A stretch of DNA of 64,000 nucleotides. It comes from Clostridium sp. HBUAS56010. Lineage in GTDB: Bacteria; Bacillota; Clostridia; Lachnospirales; Lachnospiraceae. A model generated the notes under the pieces. It saw only the letters and a list, made by a program, of their open reading frames with translations, was not told where the DNA came from and made no database searches. Made by a program: the position numbers and the translations under genes. Below are positions 1-6,128 of the stretch, in pieces (within the stretch, counting starts at the first letter, position 1; every line of letters starts with the position of its first letter). Location: NCBI RefSeq assembly GCF_007115105.1, contig NZ_SULJ01000001.1, positions 620,001 through 684,000 on the forward strand. The letters run 5' to 3'.

Positions 1-3
1 TGG

Positions 4-945
4 ATGGAATATATGGAAGAAGAGAAAAAAGACTGCATTGGATATTATGAGTATAATCTAAAATTAGATCTCTTTGAGGAAATAATCGGAGAATTGACAA
101 ACAAATTACCCCCTCATACCACCAATTCTTTTTCGGATATTATAGGTATTCTTGCAGAACAATATATCTATCCAGAGGATCAGGAAGCCTATCTTCACTT
201 TTTTAACAAAGATCAGTTGCTGTATCATTATTACAGGGGCAACCGCTCCCTTCGCCTGGAACACCGCCGGCTTTCAAATGACGGCAGAACCTTCTGGGCT
301 CTTGCTACCGTGCAGATTGTTCTGGACCCTTACACCGATGCTATTAAAGCATTTATTCTGGTCAAAGATATTGATGCCACCAAACGGGAAGCTATTACCT
401 TGCAGGAATTGTCGGAAATGGATTCCTTAACCGGATTGCTAAACCGCGCCACTGCCATCAGAACAATCCGACATACCTTGAAGAATTCCCAAAATCACCA
501 TATTCTTATCATGCTGGATATCGACCGTTTTAAGCAGTTAAATGATAACTATGGGCATCAGTTTGGGGATAAGGCACTTCGCCGTGCTGCTTCCAGATTA
601 AAATCCGCTTTGAGGCGGGAAGATATCTTCGGTCGTCTTGGAGGGGATGAATTTGTTATTCTTTTAAAGGGCGTTTCTTATGACATGGACCTGTATTCGC
701 GTTTGGAAAAACTATGTAATTTAATAGAGAGTGCACTGGAACCGGAAATCCACATCTCAGGAAGTCTTGGAACCGCTTCCTATCCAGAAGACGGAACCAC
801 CTTTGAAGAGCTCTATGAAAAGGCTGACATCGCCCTGTATCACGCAAAAAAACACGGTAGAAACCAGTATTCTGTTTATGAAACCGGAATGTGCATGAAA
901 GAATCAGATCCGCTAAATGCGGTTACCGAAGCGTTGCCGCTCTAA
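4..945 (+). CDS. PAS-GGDEF diguanylate cyclase (5' end may lie outside window)
   Basis: Predicted diguanylate cyclase making cyclic di-GMP from two GTP. Residues about 10-130 look like a PAS-type sensory fold; residues about 135-300 are a GGDEF domain beginning with the typical DSLTGLLNR. The active-site motif GGDEF is intact at residues 213-217, and an RxxD motif (RRED, 204-207) lies exactly five residues before it, the arrangement of the product-inhibition I-site. No transmembrane segment is visible. The ATG is only three bases into the window, no ribosome site can be seen, and the sequence starts already inside a PAS-like fold, so the true protein may be longer. It is followed by a terminator and then the tRNA cluster on the other strand. 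Confidence 0.85.
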   Translation: MEYMEEEKKDCIGYYEYNLKLDLFEEIIGELTNKLPPHTTNSFSDIIGILAEQYIYPEDQEAYLHFFNKDQLLYHYYRGNRSLRLEHRRLSNDGRTFWALATVQIVLDPYTDAIKAFILVKDIDATKREAITLQELSEMDSLTGLLNRATAIRTIRHTLKNSQNHHILIMLDIDRFKQLNDNYGHQFGDKALRRAASRLKSALRREDIFGRLGGDEFVILLKGVSYDMDLYSRLEKLCNLIESALEPEIHISGSLGTASYPEDGTTFEELYEKADIALYHAKKHGRNQYSVYETGMCMKESDPLNAVTEALPL

Positions 946-983
946 GGTTTAGAGACATGGAATCAAATATAAGATCTTACACA

Positions 984-1017
984 AAAAAAGTTCTGTGGAA
1001 TCCACAGAACTTTTTTC
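984..1017. terminator. Bidirectional rho-independent terminator
   Basis: Near-perfect inverted repeat (AGTTCTGTGGA / TCCACAGAACT) with an A-run on the left and a T-run on the right, so it can stop transcription of the GGDEF gene on + and of the tRNA-Leu operon on -. Confidence 0.85.
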
Positions 1018-1019
1018 AA

Positions 1020-1103
1020 TGCAGAAGAAGGGACTTGAACCCTCAAGGTATTGCTACCACACGGACCTGAACCGTGCGCGTCTGCCAATTCCGCCACTTC
1101 TGC
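1020..1103 (-). tRNA. tRNA-Leu (CAG), copy 1
   Basis: On the minus strand an 84-nt class II tRNA with 7-bp acceptor GCAGAAG/CTTCTGC, anticodon loop TTCAGGT (anticodon CAG), a long variable arm and discriminator A. No CCA is encoded. The sequence is identical to the copy at 1375-1458. Last gene of a three-tRNA minus-strand operon. Confidence 0.95.
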
Positions 1104-1203
1104 TGAACAATTGTATTAATTGAACAATCAATTGATACAAATATGGTACTATACTTTTTCAAATTAATCAAGCACTTTTTTAATCCTTTTACTTCCTGTA
1201 AGA

Positions 1204-1232
1204 TAAAAAAAGAATCTCTTGCTTAGAGATTC
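1204..1232 (-). terminator. Terminator between tRNA-Leu genes
   Basis: Minus-strand hairpin with 8-bp stem GAATCTCT/AGAGATTC, 5-nt loop, followed on the minus strand by a run of seven T. It sits between tRNA-Leu(AAG) and the distal tRNA-Leu(CAG), so the distal copy may receive only read-through or have its own promoter. Confidence 0.7.
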
Positions 1233-1243
1233 CAAAAAAGTAA

Positions 1244-1327
1244 TGCGGGAGATGGGACTTGAACCCACACGATCATACAACCACAAGATCCTTAGTCTTG
1301 CCTGTCTGCCAATTCCAGCACTCCCGC
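1244..1327 (-). tRNA. tRNA-Leu (AAG), copy 1
   Basis: 84-nt class II tRNA, acceptor GCGGGAG/CTCCCGC, discriminator A. The anticodon stem CAAGA/TCTTG encloses loop CTAAGGA; with U33 fixed this gives anticodon AAG. A34 would have to be deaminated to inosine (TadA) to read the CUN box broadly. The variable-arm stem is GGTT/GATC, differing from the + strand copy at 1616. Confidence 0.92.
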
Positions 1328-1374
1328 ATGTCATTAAGAAAAACCAAACAGCCATGACATTCTGTAAGGCTTCG

Positions 1375-1458
1375 TGCAGAAGAAGGGACTTGAACCCTCA
1401 AGGTATTGCTACCACACGGACCTGAACCGTGCGCGTCTGCCAATTCCGCCACTTCTGC
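1375..1458 (-). tRNA. tRNA-Leu (CAG), copy 2
   Basis: Identical in all 84 positions to the copy at 1020-1103. First gene after the minus-strand promoter at 1491-1519, and so the best transcribed of the three. Confidence 0.95.
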
Positions 1459-1490
1459 ATTCGTTGTGCTCTTTCGCAACAACATAAGCT

Positions 1491-1519
1491 ATTATATTAT
1501 ACAAGCATGTTTCTGTCAA
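1491..1519 (-). promoter_or_regulatory. Sigma-A promoter for minus-strand tRNA-Leu operon
   Basis: Minus strand TTGACA (1514-1519), 17-bp spacer, TATAAT (1491-1496): both hexamers match consensus. The first tRNA starts about 32 nt downstream. Confidence 0.85.
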
Positions 1520-1574
1520 CATCTTTTTCCAAATATTTTCAAATTCTTTTTTTGTATATATTTTTTTAAAAACA

Positions 1575-1603
1575 TTGACAATTTCTTGCAGAAGTGGTAA
1601 GAT
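1575..1603 (+). promoter_or_regulatory. Sigma-A promoter for tRNA-Leu (AAG) copy 2
   Basis: TTGACA (1575-1580), 17-bp spacer, TAAGAT (1598-1603), ending 12 nt before the mature tRNA. It is divergent from the promoter at 1491-1519. Confidence 0.8.
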
Positions 1604-1615
1604 AACATTCGTTGC

Positions 1616-1699
1616 GCGGGAGTGCTGGAATTGGCAGACAGGCAAGACTAAGGATCTTGTGTCTGTATAGACGTGTGGGTTCAAGTCCCATCTCCCGCA
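1616..1699 (+). tRNA. tRNA-Leu (AAG), copy 2
   Basis: Same acceptor, D arm, anticodon arm and T arm as the minus-strand Leu(AAG) gene. It differs only in the variable arm, where both strands of the stem have changed together (GTCT/AGAC against GGTT/GATC). Anticodon AAG, discriminator A, no encoded CCA. A T-rich tract follows directly. Confidence 0.93.
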
Positions 1700-1717
1700 T
1701 TTTTTTATTTTTTACCC

Positions 1718-1745
1718 TTGACATCTTTTTAGATGCGAGTATAAT
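1718..1745 (+). promoter_or_regulatory. Consensus promoter for tRNA-Asn
   Basis: TTGACA (1718-1723), 16-bp spacer, TATAAT (1740-1745), 11 nt before the tRNA. The spacer region holds a small palindrome, CATCT-TTTT-AGATG (1722-1735). Confidence 0.85.
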
Positions 1746-1756
1746 AGGTCATATAT

Positions 1757-1829
1757 TCCTCGATAGCTCAGTTGGTAGAGCAAACGGCTGTTAACCGTTG
1801 GGTCGTAGGTTCAAGTCCTACTCGGGGAG
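1757..1829 (+). tRNA. tRNA-Asn (GTT)
   Basis: 73-nt cloverleaf with acceptor TCCTCGA/TCGGGGA (one G-U pair), D arm AGCTCAGTTGGTAGAGC, anticodon loop CTGTTAA (anticodon GTT), T arm GTAGGTTCAAGTCCTAC and discriminator G. It has its own promoter and terminator. Confidence 0.95.
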
Positions 1830-1838
1830 TTTTATCTT

Positions 1839-1868
1839 AATCACACCAGAATCTGGTGTGATTTTTTG
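1839..1868 (+). terminator. Terminator of tRNA-Asn
   Basis: 11-bp stem AATCACACCAG/CTGGTGTGATT with a 3-nt loop, followed by a T-run to 1867. Confidence 0.9.
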
Positions 1869-1934
1869 TAAATAAACATATTTCTTCTAATAAGCGAATA
1901 ATATAAAACGTACATACCTGTCAAGGTGGTACTT

Positions 1935-1998
1935 AGAAGTCTTCAGACTTCTATACTGCAAAGCGGAAAGCCTCCATCTCCTGTAGGTTTTCCGTTTT
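1935..1998. repeat. Two stem-loops downstream of the 67-aa gene
   Basis: 1935-1952 is a 7-bp palindrome, AGAAGTC-TTCA-GACTTCT. 1964-1994 is an imperfect stem CGGAAAGCCT/AGGTTTTCCG, followed on + by five T. The second stem resembles the GCGGAAGGCT stem at 2703-2732, which lies at the same place relative to the paralogous gene. It may end transcription of the 67-aa gene, but the minus-strand U-tract is poor. Otherwise nothing is seen between the tRNA-Asn terminator and 2005. Confidence 0.4.
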
Positions 1999-2004
1999 TC
2001 CATT

Positions 2005-2208
2005 TTAGCAGCAGTCATTATTATTGTTCTGGTTTTTCCAACGGCATTTCGGATCATTACAGCCATCACGATATCCGGCAAGGTATGCTTTTCTCTTAGC
2101 TTCTTCCCAGCTATTGTTGTTGTCACACCCGCAATCATGATTCCCATTGTTTCCGCAGTTATTATTACAGTTCCAGCGATTATTGCAAAATCCCCAAAAG
2201 CAACCCAT
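2005..2208 (-). CDS. Small Cys/Asn-rich protein, family member A
   Basis: 67-aa protein I do not recognise. Very rich in Asn and Cys, with no signal peptide or membrane segment. An N-terminal MGCFWGFCNNRWNC cluster and an Asn/Cys low-complexity stretch are followed by a segment with AYLAGYRDGC and, five residues on, CRW. The same AYxAGYRDGC-4x-C-x-W block occurs in the gene at 2744-3031, so the two are paralogs. A strong GAAAGGAGG lies 6 nt before the ATG. Many Cys and Asn in a small soluble protein would fit metal binding or a disulfide-linked structural (for example spore-layer) role, but that is only inference. Confidence 0.75.
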   Translation of the reverse strand: MGCFWGFCNNRWNCNNNCGNNGNHDCGCDNNNSWEEAKRKAYLAGYRDGCNDPKCRWKNQNNNNDCC

Positions 2209-2377
2209 CGTATAAACCTCCTTTCTTTTTCATACTTTATTATATGAAAACCTTAGACAAGGCGTGAATTCATGTCCTTTTCCATCAAAAAATTTATAAT
2301 TTAATCCCTCTTTTCATTAACTTCATCCCACATTACTCATATATTATTAGTATCAAAAATAAAAAGGATGGAATCTT

Positions 2378-2680
2378 ATGCCCCCATTTTTTCCGAATAA
2401 CCGGCCAGGAGGCAATGCCGCACCAATGGGTCCCCCTCCATCACGGGCTCCGCAAAAGCCTGCACAAACACGTTCCAATACACGAATGGTGGACTCTGGC
2501 TCTATCATGTATTGCACCGGGCGTTTCACCTATATATGGCTTCGTAATGGCCAGGAATTCTGGTTCTTCCCCATTCAGGTCTGGAGAAATACCATATCGG
2601 GATTCCGGTGGGACCGGAGATTTGGCTGGTCTTATACTGGAATTTCTTTAAATCGAATCGACATGTTCACCTGTTCTTGA
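2378..2680 (+). CDS. 100-aa protein with Pro-rich head and aromatic FTYIWL/FWFFP core
   Basis: Residues 1-32 are Pro/Gly/Arg/Asn-rich and look disordered. Residues 38-100 form a compact aromatic block with FTYIWLRNGQEFWFFP, then V-x-R-x-(T/S)-I-x-GFRW, then a W-x-Y-x-GI-x-L-x-x-ID-x-F-x-C ending. From memory this tail recurs in short proteins of spore-forming Firmicutes sometimes mislabelled transporter; I cannot verify that here. The ATG at 2378 has an AAAAGGA upstream. No signal peptide. It lies between the two minus-strand Cys/Asn-rich genes, with a stem-loop just after its stop. Function unknown; reading frame well supported. Confidence 0.7.
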   Translation: MPPFFPNNRPGGNAAPMGPPPSRAPQKPAQTRSNTRMVDSGSIMYCTGRFTYIWLRNGQEFWFFPIQVWRNTISGFRWDRRFGWSYTGISLNRIDMFTCS

Positions 2681-2702
2681 AACATTTCTAAAAATCAACA
2701 AA

Positions 2703-2732
2703 GCGGAAGGCTCATTTACACAAGCCTTCCGC
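2703..2732. terminator. Stem-loop between convergent 100-aa and Cys/Asn-rich genes
   Basis: Perfect 10-bp stem GCGGAAGGCT/AGCCTTCCGC with a 10-nt loop, placed between the 3' ends of two convergent genes. U-tracts are weak on both strands, so the terminator call rests mainly on position and stem strength. Confidence 0.6.
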
Positions 2733-2743
2733 CTATCTTCCTG

Positions 2744-3031
2744 CTACTGGTTATTCGTTTCCTGGCAGGTGTAATTTGGATTATAGTTTGGATCATAGTT
2801 ATAATCATAGTTATAGTCATAGTCATAGTTGTAATAGTTATTGTAATCATTGCATTCACTGGAATCATTTATCTGACCGCACTCATTGCAATCATTTGAA
2901 TTATCAGACCAGTTACACGGAGCATTTCTGCAACCGTCTCTATATCCGGCACAATACGCTTCTCTCAGTTCTCGTTGATTCCAGTTATTCCTGCAGTTAC
3001 TTCTGCAGCCTCCCCAATTAAAACAACACAT
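2744..3031 (-). CDS. Small Cys/Asn/Tyr-rich protein, family member B
   Basis: 95-aa paralog of the 67-aa protein at 2005-2208. It shares the MCCFNWGGCR-like Cys head and the AYCAGYRDGC-4x-C-x-W block, then carries its own tail: an Asn/Asp/Cys segment and a Tyr-Asn/Tyr-Asp repeat (YNYDYDYNYDYNYDPNYNPN). A longer frame begins with GTG at 3040, but GGGAG abuts that GTG and lies 8 nt from the ATG at 3031, so 3031 is chosen. No signal peptide or membrane helix. The Tyr-rich tail recalls cross-linkable structural proteins, which is speculation. Confidence 0.75.
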   Translation of the reverse strand: MCCFNWGGCRSNCRNNWNQRELREAYCAGYRDGCRNAPCNWSDNSNDCNECGQINDSSECNDYNNYYNYDYDYNYDYNYDPNYNPNYTCQETNNQ

Positions 3032-3109
3032 ATCTTTCACTCCCTTTTATATTTATTTACACTACATTATATGGGACAAAAACGCAGGGTGTGAAAGCGC
3101 TCCTTATGG

Positions 3110-3391
3110 TTAATCCCATCGGTCTATTTTGTATATAACAGTTCCTGTTTCTGATTCCACCTTAAATATTTCATTCCACTCACTTCCGCCATAAAGTTTT
3201 ATCCCGCAGGCAGATGCAGATTCAAATCCATCTATTTTTTCATTCTTTGAATAAGCTTCAATGGTAGCTCTGATTTAAAATAGCTCTGATTTAAAATCTC
3301 CGGAAATAATCCATTGCTCTCTCTCCCATTGATACCATACCTGTCTTTCGCTCCTTTTAACATAAAATGAACCACTTGTTATCTTATTCAT
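3110..3391 (-). pseudogene. 93-codon gene broken by a 16-bp tandem duplication
   Basis: A minus-strand frame starts at ATG 3391 with TAAGGAGAACCCT upstream and runs to a stop at 3110 (94 codons with stop), but codon 39 (3275-3277) is TAA. The stop lies in the second copy of a 16-bp direct repeat, TAGCTCTGATTTAAAA, at 3265-3280 and 3281-3296. The 38 aa before it include WYQWEREQWIISGDF; the 54 aa after it, in the same frame, include ESASACGIKLYGG and end in YKIDRWD. Both halves look like genuine protein. Deleting one repeat does not restore a single frame, so at least one further indel is implied. Product unrecognised; 30 nt downstream of the small lipoprotein gene. Confidence 0.6.
3265..3296. 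repeat. Perfect 16-bp tandem duplication
   Basis: TAGCTCTGATTTAAAA occurs twice in immediate succession (3265-3280, 3281-3296). It creates the in-frame TAA that interrupts the minus-strand gene around it. Confidence 0.9.
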
Positions 3392-3421
3392 AGGGTTCTC
3401 CTTATTGTCTTCAAAGCTAAA

Positions 3422-3601
3422 CTATATGATTATATTTCCCAGCAATAAAGCCACTCCAAAACCATTGTCTCCTACACCATCTCCATTATAATGGGCTTCT
3501 GCTTTCCCCTTCTTCTCTTGTCCACATCCTACAAGAAGAAGTGCTGCAGTCAATAAAATCATAGAGACTCTATATTTTTTATTCATTATTTTCAAATTCA
3601 T
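3422..3601 (-). CDS. Small 59-aa lipoprotein
   Basis: ATG at 3601 preceded by AAAAAGGAGAATAT. The peptide has a basic N-terminus (NLKIMNKKYR), a hydrophobic core and a lipobox LVGC with the lipidated Cys at residue 26, so it is predicted to be exported and anchored at the outer face of the membrane. The mature part is only 34 aa, with KKGKAEAHYNGDGVGDN and a hydrophobic end. The stop is TAG at 3422-3424. It could be complete or a truncated remnant, since the next gene downstream is broken. Function unknown. Confidence 0.6.
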   Translation of the reverse strand: MNLKIMNKKYRVSMILLTAALLLVGCGQEKKGKAEAHYNGDGVGDNGFGVALLLGNIII

Positions 3602-3720
3602 ATATTCTCCTTTTTACATATTCAATCACTTACCTCATATAAAACATATGTTACTCACAACCACTTAGTATACTCTCCCAACTCTTTCCTTTATTACCTT
3701 TTTCTTTCTTTAAAGATACT
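3602..3720. other. AT-rich intergenic region
   Basis: Between the small lipoprotein and the rplT terminator I see only AT-rich sequence, which must hold the lipoprotein promoter; no clean -35/-10 pair stands out. Confidence 0.4.
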
Positions 3721-3752
3721 AAAAAAACCCCGCAGACATAATATCTGCGGGG
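3721..3752 (-). terminator. Terminator of infC-rpmI-rplT
   Basis: 9-bp GC-rich stem CCCCGCAGA/TCTGCGGGG with a 7-nt loop, then seven T on the minus strand, 14 nt after the rplT stop. Confidence 0.93.
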
Positions 3753-3765
3753 TATCTATATACAA

Positions 3766-4122
3766 TTAAGCAATTTTTGTCTTTACTAATTCTGCTAACT
3801 TTGCAAATCCTTCTGCATCATTTACAGCCATATCAGCTAAAACTTTTCTGTTTAAATCAACACCAGCTAATTTTAAACCGTGCATAAATACGCTGTAAGA
3901 TACACCGTTGATGCGAGCTGCTGCATTAATACGAGCAATCCATAACTGTCTGAACTGTCTCTTTCTTTCTTTTCTACCTGCATATGAGCTTGTTAATGCT
4001 CTCATTACAGACTGTTTTGCTACTCTATACTGTTTGGAACGAGCGCCTCTATAGCCTTTAGCCATCTTTAACACTCTGTTATGTCTTTTTTTAGCGTTCA
4101 TACCGCCTTTAATTCTTGCCAT
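3766..4122 (-). CDS. rplT: Ribosomal protein L20
   Basis: 118-aa protein of standard L20 length. It binds 23S rRNA early in 50S assembly and in Firmicutes also represses its own operon by binding the leader RNA. The basic N-terminus ([20 protein letters not shown]-type) and the C-terminal globular part with [23 protein letters not shown] are typical. An AGGAGG lies just upstream. Last gene of the infC operon, 29 bp after rpmI. Confidence 0.98.
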   Translation of the reverse strand: MARIKGGMNAKKRHNRVLKMAKGYRGARSKQYRVAKQSVMRALTSSYAGRKERKRQFRQLWIARINAAARINGVSYSVFMHGLKLAGVDLNRKVLADMAVNDAEGFAKLAELVKTKIA

Positions 4123-4151
4123 CGGTCTTTCCTCCTTCTTAACTTAAAATC

Positions 4152-4349
4152 CTATAAATATGGTAAAATCTTCTTCATTACTTTTGCATTCGTTGCATCT
4201 GTAACAATATCTTTTCTAAGGTTTCTTTTTCTCTTAGTGGATTTCTTAGTTAAGATGTGAGATTTGTAAGCTTTATTTCTTACAAGCTTTCCCGTTCCTG
4301 TAACTTTGAAACGTTTTGCAGCCGATTTGCTTGTTTTTAATTTAGGCAT
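4152..4349 (-). CDS. rpmI: Ribosomal protein L35
   Basis: 65-aa very basic protein starting [18 protein letters not shown], the L35 signature, of usual length. Component of the large ribosomal subunit. Middle gene of infC-rpmI-rplT, with a good AAGGAGG before the ATG. Confidence 0.98.
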   Translation of the reverse strand: MPKLKTSKSAAKRFKVTGTGKLVRNKAYKSHILTKKSTKRKRNLRKDIVTDATNAKVMKKILPYL

Positions 4350-4376
4350 TGTATTTTCCTCCTTGATAATGTTCTT

Positions 4377-4883
4377 TTAGCGTTTTGCGGATAAAAACAT
4401 AACCATGCTTCTTCCTTCTACCTTAGATGGCTTATCAATTGTTGCAATATCCGCTAATTTCTCAGCGAAATCTTCCAGAATATATCTGGACTTTGACATA
4501 TGTGCCATCTCACGACCTCTGAAACGTAAGGTTACCTTAACTTTATCTCCCTTTTCGAGGAACTTCCTTGCGGCGCTCATCTTTGTATTCAAATCATTCG
4601 TGTCAATATTCGGAGATAAACGAACTTCTTTTATTTCGATTACCTTCTGTTTCTTTTTAGCTTCTTTTTCTTTTCTCGCCAGTTCATATCTATATTTTCC
4701 GTAGTCAATAATTTTACAAACCGGTGGTTTTGCTGTTGGAGCGATCTTAACTAAATCGAGTTCTGCTTCCTTCGCCAGTTGCAGCGCATCTTTCAAAAGC
4801 ATTATTCCCAGTTTCTCTCCATTTTCACCAATCAACAGAACTTCTTTATCTCTGATCTGTTCATTAATCATTAAATCGCTAAT
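4377..4883 (-). CDS. infC: Translation initiation factor IF-3, probable AUU start
   Basis: IF-3 binds the 30S subunit and checks start-codon/initiator-tRNA pairing. The N domain has INEQIRDKEV and a NAKPPVC-like APTAKPPVCKIIDYGKYRYE; the linker is Lys-rich (KEKEAKKKQK); the C domain has EVRLSPNI and ARKFLEKGDKVKVTLRFRGRE. The first ATG (4871) is 21 nt from GGAGG, too far, whereas an in-frame ATT at 4881-4883 is 9 nt from it. That start adds four residues before the ATG Met and matches the length of family N-termini. AUU starts are known for infC in other bacteria and allow IF-3 autoregulation. First gene of the operon. Confidence 0.9.
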   Translation of the reverse strand: MSDLMINEQIRDKEVLLIGENGEKLGIMLLKDALQLAKEAELDLVKIAPTAKPPVCKIIDYGKYRYELARKEKEAKKKQKVIEIKEVRLSPNIDTNDLNTKMSAARKFLEKGDKVKVTLRFRGREMAHMSKSRYILEDFAEKLADIATIDKPSKVEGRSMVMFLSAKR

Positions 4884-4945
4884 TGTCGTGCACCTCCATT
4901 ATATAGTGTGTGTTGGCCGGAATCCACATTGCTTGCCATAGGCAT

Positions 4946-5090
4946 AAAAAAAAGTAGATAGACAAACGCTATCCACCACCAAAGTCTCTACACAGTATAC
5001 CTATGTATCAAAGGCTATTAACCAGGGACACTTACTCGTGCCATGGTGAGGCGGATACCTACTTTCCTGTCTGTTGTTTCCACAACTTAG
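4946..5090 (-). ncRNA. L20-type leader RNA with attenuator upstream of infC
   Basis: The infC transcript has a leader of about 200 nt. It ends in an intrinsic terminator at 4946-4976: stem GTGGATAG/CTATCTAC (minus strand) with a 7-nt loop, followed by eight T, about 60 nt before the infC start. In Firmicutes this position is occupied by the L20 leader, where L20 binding favours termination. I identify it by position, terminator and operon, not by a covariance-model match. Confidence 0.7.
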
Positions 5091-5093
5091 ATT

Positions 5094-5122
5094 ATAATAC
5101 TATAAATCCTTCCATCTGTCAA
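5094..5122 (-). promoter_or_regulatory. Promoter of the infC leader
   Basis: Minus strand TTGACA (5117-5122), 17-bp spacer, TATTAT (5094-5099). An overlapping TATAAT at 5091-5096 would give a 20-bp spacer. Confidence 0.7.
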
Positions 5123-5220
5123 CATGTTTTTTACAGGTTACAAAATCCTTTGTTCTTGTATTATACCACAGACAGCGCTACAATACTATTGGATCATTTA
5201 AATAAAAGGGAGGTCTTTCT

Positions 5221-5634
5221 ATGTGGTTTGTTTTAGCACTTCTTTCTTCTGTTTTTGCTGCATTCACTTCTATTCTGGCAAAAATGGGAATTGAACATGT
5301 AAACTCCAATCTGGCTACTGCCATACGGACATTTGTAGTCTTAATTATGGCATGGGGAATTGTTTTTTTAACCGGCAGCCAAAGCGGTATCTCTGAAATC
5401 AGCAAAAGAAGCTGGCTTTTTCTCATCCTATCAGGTCTTGCAACCGGAGCATCCTGGCTTTGTTACTATAAGGCAATACAGATCGGAGAGGTATCAAAAG
5501 TTGTTCCTATTGATAAATTCAGTATTGTACTTACGGTCTTTCTTGCTTTTCTTATTCTGCATGAGCAGATAACACTTTATAAGCTTATAGGTATTGTCCT
5601 GATTACCGCAGGCACCTTTATTATGATTCTATAG
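5221..5634 (+). CDS. Half-size EamA/DMT-family transporter
   Basis: 137-aa membrane protein with four to five hydrophobic helices, equal to one EamA repeat (full-length transporters carry two). It starts with WFVLALLSSVFAAFTSILAKMGIE and contains the family-like GASWLCYYKAIQIGEVSKVVPIDK and LILHEQIT. Single-repeat members presumably work as dimers; the substrate cannot be told. The ATG is preceded by AAAGGGAGG. Divergent from infC, with its own strong terminator. Confidence 0.85.
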   Translation: MWFVLALLSSVFAAFTSILAKMGIEHVNSNLATAIRTFVVLIMAWGIVFLTGSQSGISEISKRSWLFLILSGLATGASWLCYYKAIQIGEVSKVVPIDKFSIVLTVFLAFLILHEQITLYKLIGIVLITAGTFIMIL

Positions 5635-5651
5635 ATTTCGTCTTTATGAAA

Positions 5652-5694
5652 CAGAAAAGATACGCCAATCCCACCTCGTAGCGTATCTTTTCTG
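5652..5694. terminator. Bidirectional terminator
   Basis: Perfect 14-bp inverted repeat CAGAAAAGATACGC/GCGTATCTTTTCTG around a 15-nt loop, between the convergent EamA and DUF1540 genes. The A- and T-runs lie within the stem. Confidence 0.8.
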
Positions 5695-5698
5695 GATT

Positions 5699-6013
5699 CT
5701 ATCTGGTCTTAAATGTGGAGCACTCCGTATGCTCTGACTGGCTGGCGCCGTCTCCTGCGATTCCGATATGCTCTGCGGAACAGTGACGTCCTTCATTATA
5801 AACACAGTTTACCGCTTCGCAATCTACTTCCAGCCGACTCTCCGGTGTCTGAAATAAATTATGAAAAGAACCATCTTTATTCTCATCAAAACTTCCACAG
5901 CATGTATCATAGGTATCTTTTGCCTGAGAACCTTCTACAATAATTGCAGATTTACAGCAAAAATTATCAGAATTGTGAAGGCAATTTGTTACATTACAAT
6001 CTAATTTTGTCAT
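5699..6013 (-). CDS. DUF1540 domain protein (two Cys-rich modules)
   Basis: 104-aa protein with two copies of the DUF1540 pattern: residues 1-40 (LDCNVTNCLHNSDNFCCKSAI, then a distal CC) and residues about 60-100 (VDCEAVNCVYNEGRHCSAEHI, then C). The spaced cysteines suggest metal binding; the family has no assigned function and is common in anaerobic spore formers. AGGAGG lies 9 nt before the ATG. Monocistronic. Confidence 0.88.
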   Translation of the reverse strand: MTKLDCNVTNCLHNSDNFCCKSAIIVEGSQAKDTYDTCCGSFDENKDGSFHNLFQTPESRLEVDCEAVNCVYNEGRHCSAEHIGIAGDGASQSEHTECSTFKTR

Positions 6014-6070
6014 TGCATCTTTCCTCCTGGCATTCTTATTGAGATATTCTTTCAGGAAGTAGTATGCACA

Positions 6071-6112
6071 GCAGGAAAGGAAACTATTCTAGTGAAATTG
6101 TTCCTTCCCTGC
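6071..6112 (-). terminator. Stem-loop downstream of thrS
   Basis: Imperfect stem GCAGGAAAGGAAAC/GTTCCTTCCCTGC, 17 bases past the thrS stop. There is no clear U-tract, so it is a weak terminator or a 3'-end stabiliser. Confidence 0.4.
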
Positions 6113-6128
6113 CAGTAAACATTTTAAT

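Noticed and set aside
1164-1684. Open frames of 63-91 codons across the tRNA cluster
   Set aside because: They read through tRNA genes on either strand and have no ribosome sites.
1722-1735. Operator in the tRNA-Asn promoter spacer
   Set aside because: The CATCT/AGATG palindrome is only 5 bp and tRNA promoters are rarely repressed individually; probably chance.
1887-2147. 86-codon minus-strand frame overlapping the 67-aa gene
   Set aside because: Wrong frame relative to the strong GAAAGGAGG, and composition is that of a shifted Asn-rich gene.
2776-3021. 81-codon + strand frame rich in Ser, His and Tyr
   Set aside because: It is the antisense of the Tyr/Asn/Asp repeats of the Cys-rich gene, without a ribosome site.
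3110-3391. Intact gene by programmed recoding across the TAA
   Set aside because: No slippery sequence or stem after the stop was evident; the tandem duplication explains the stop more simply. It is kept as a pseudogene.
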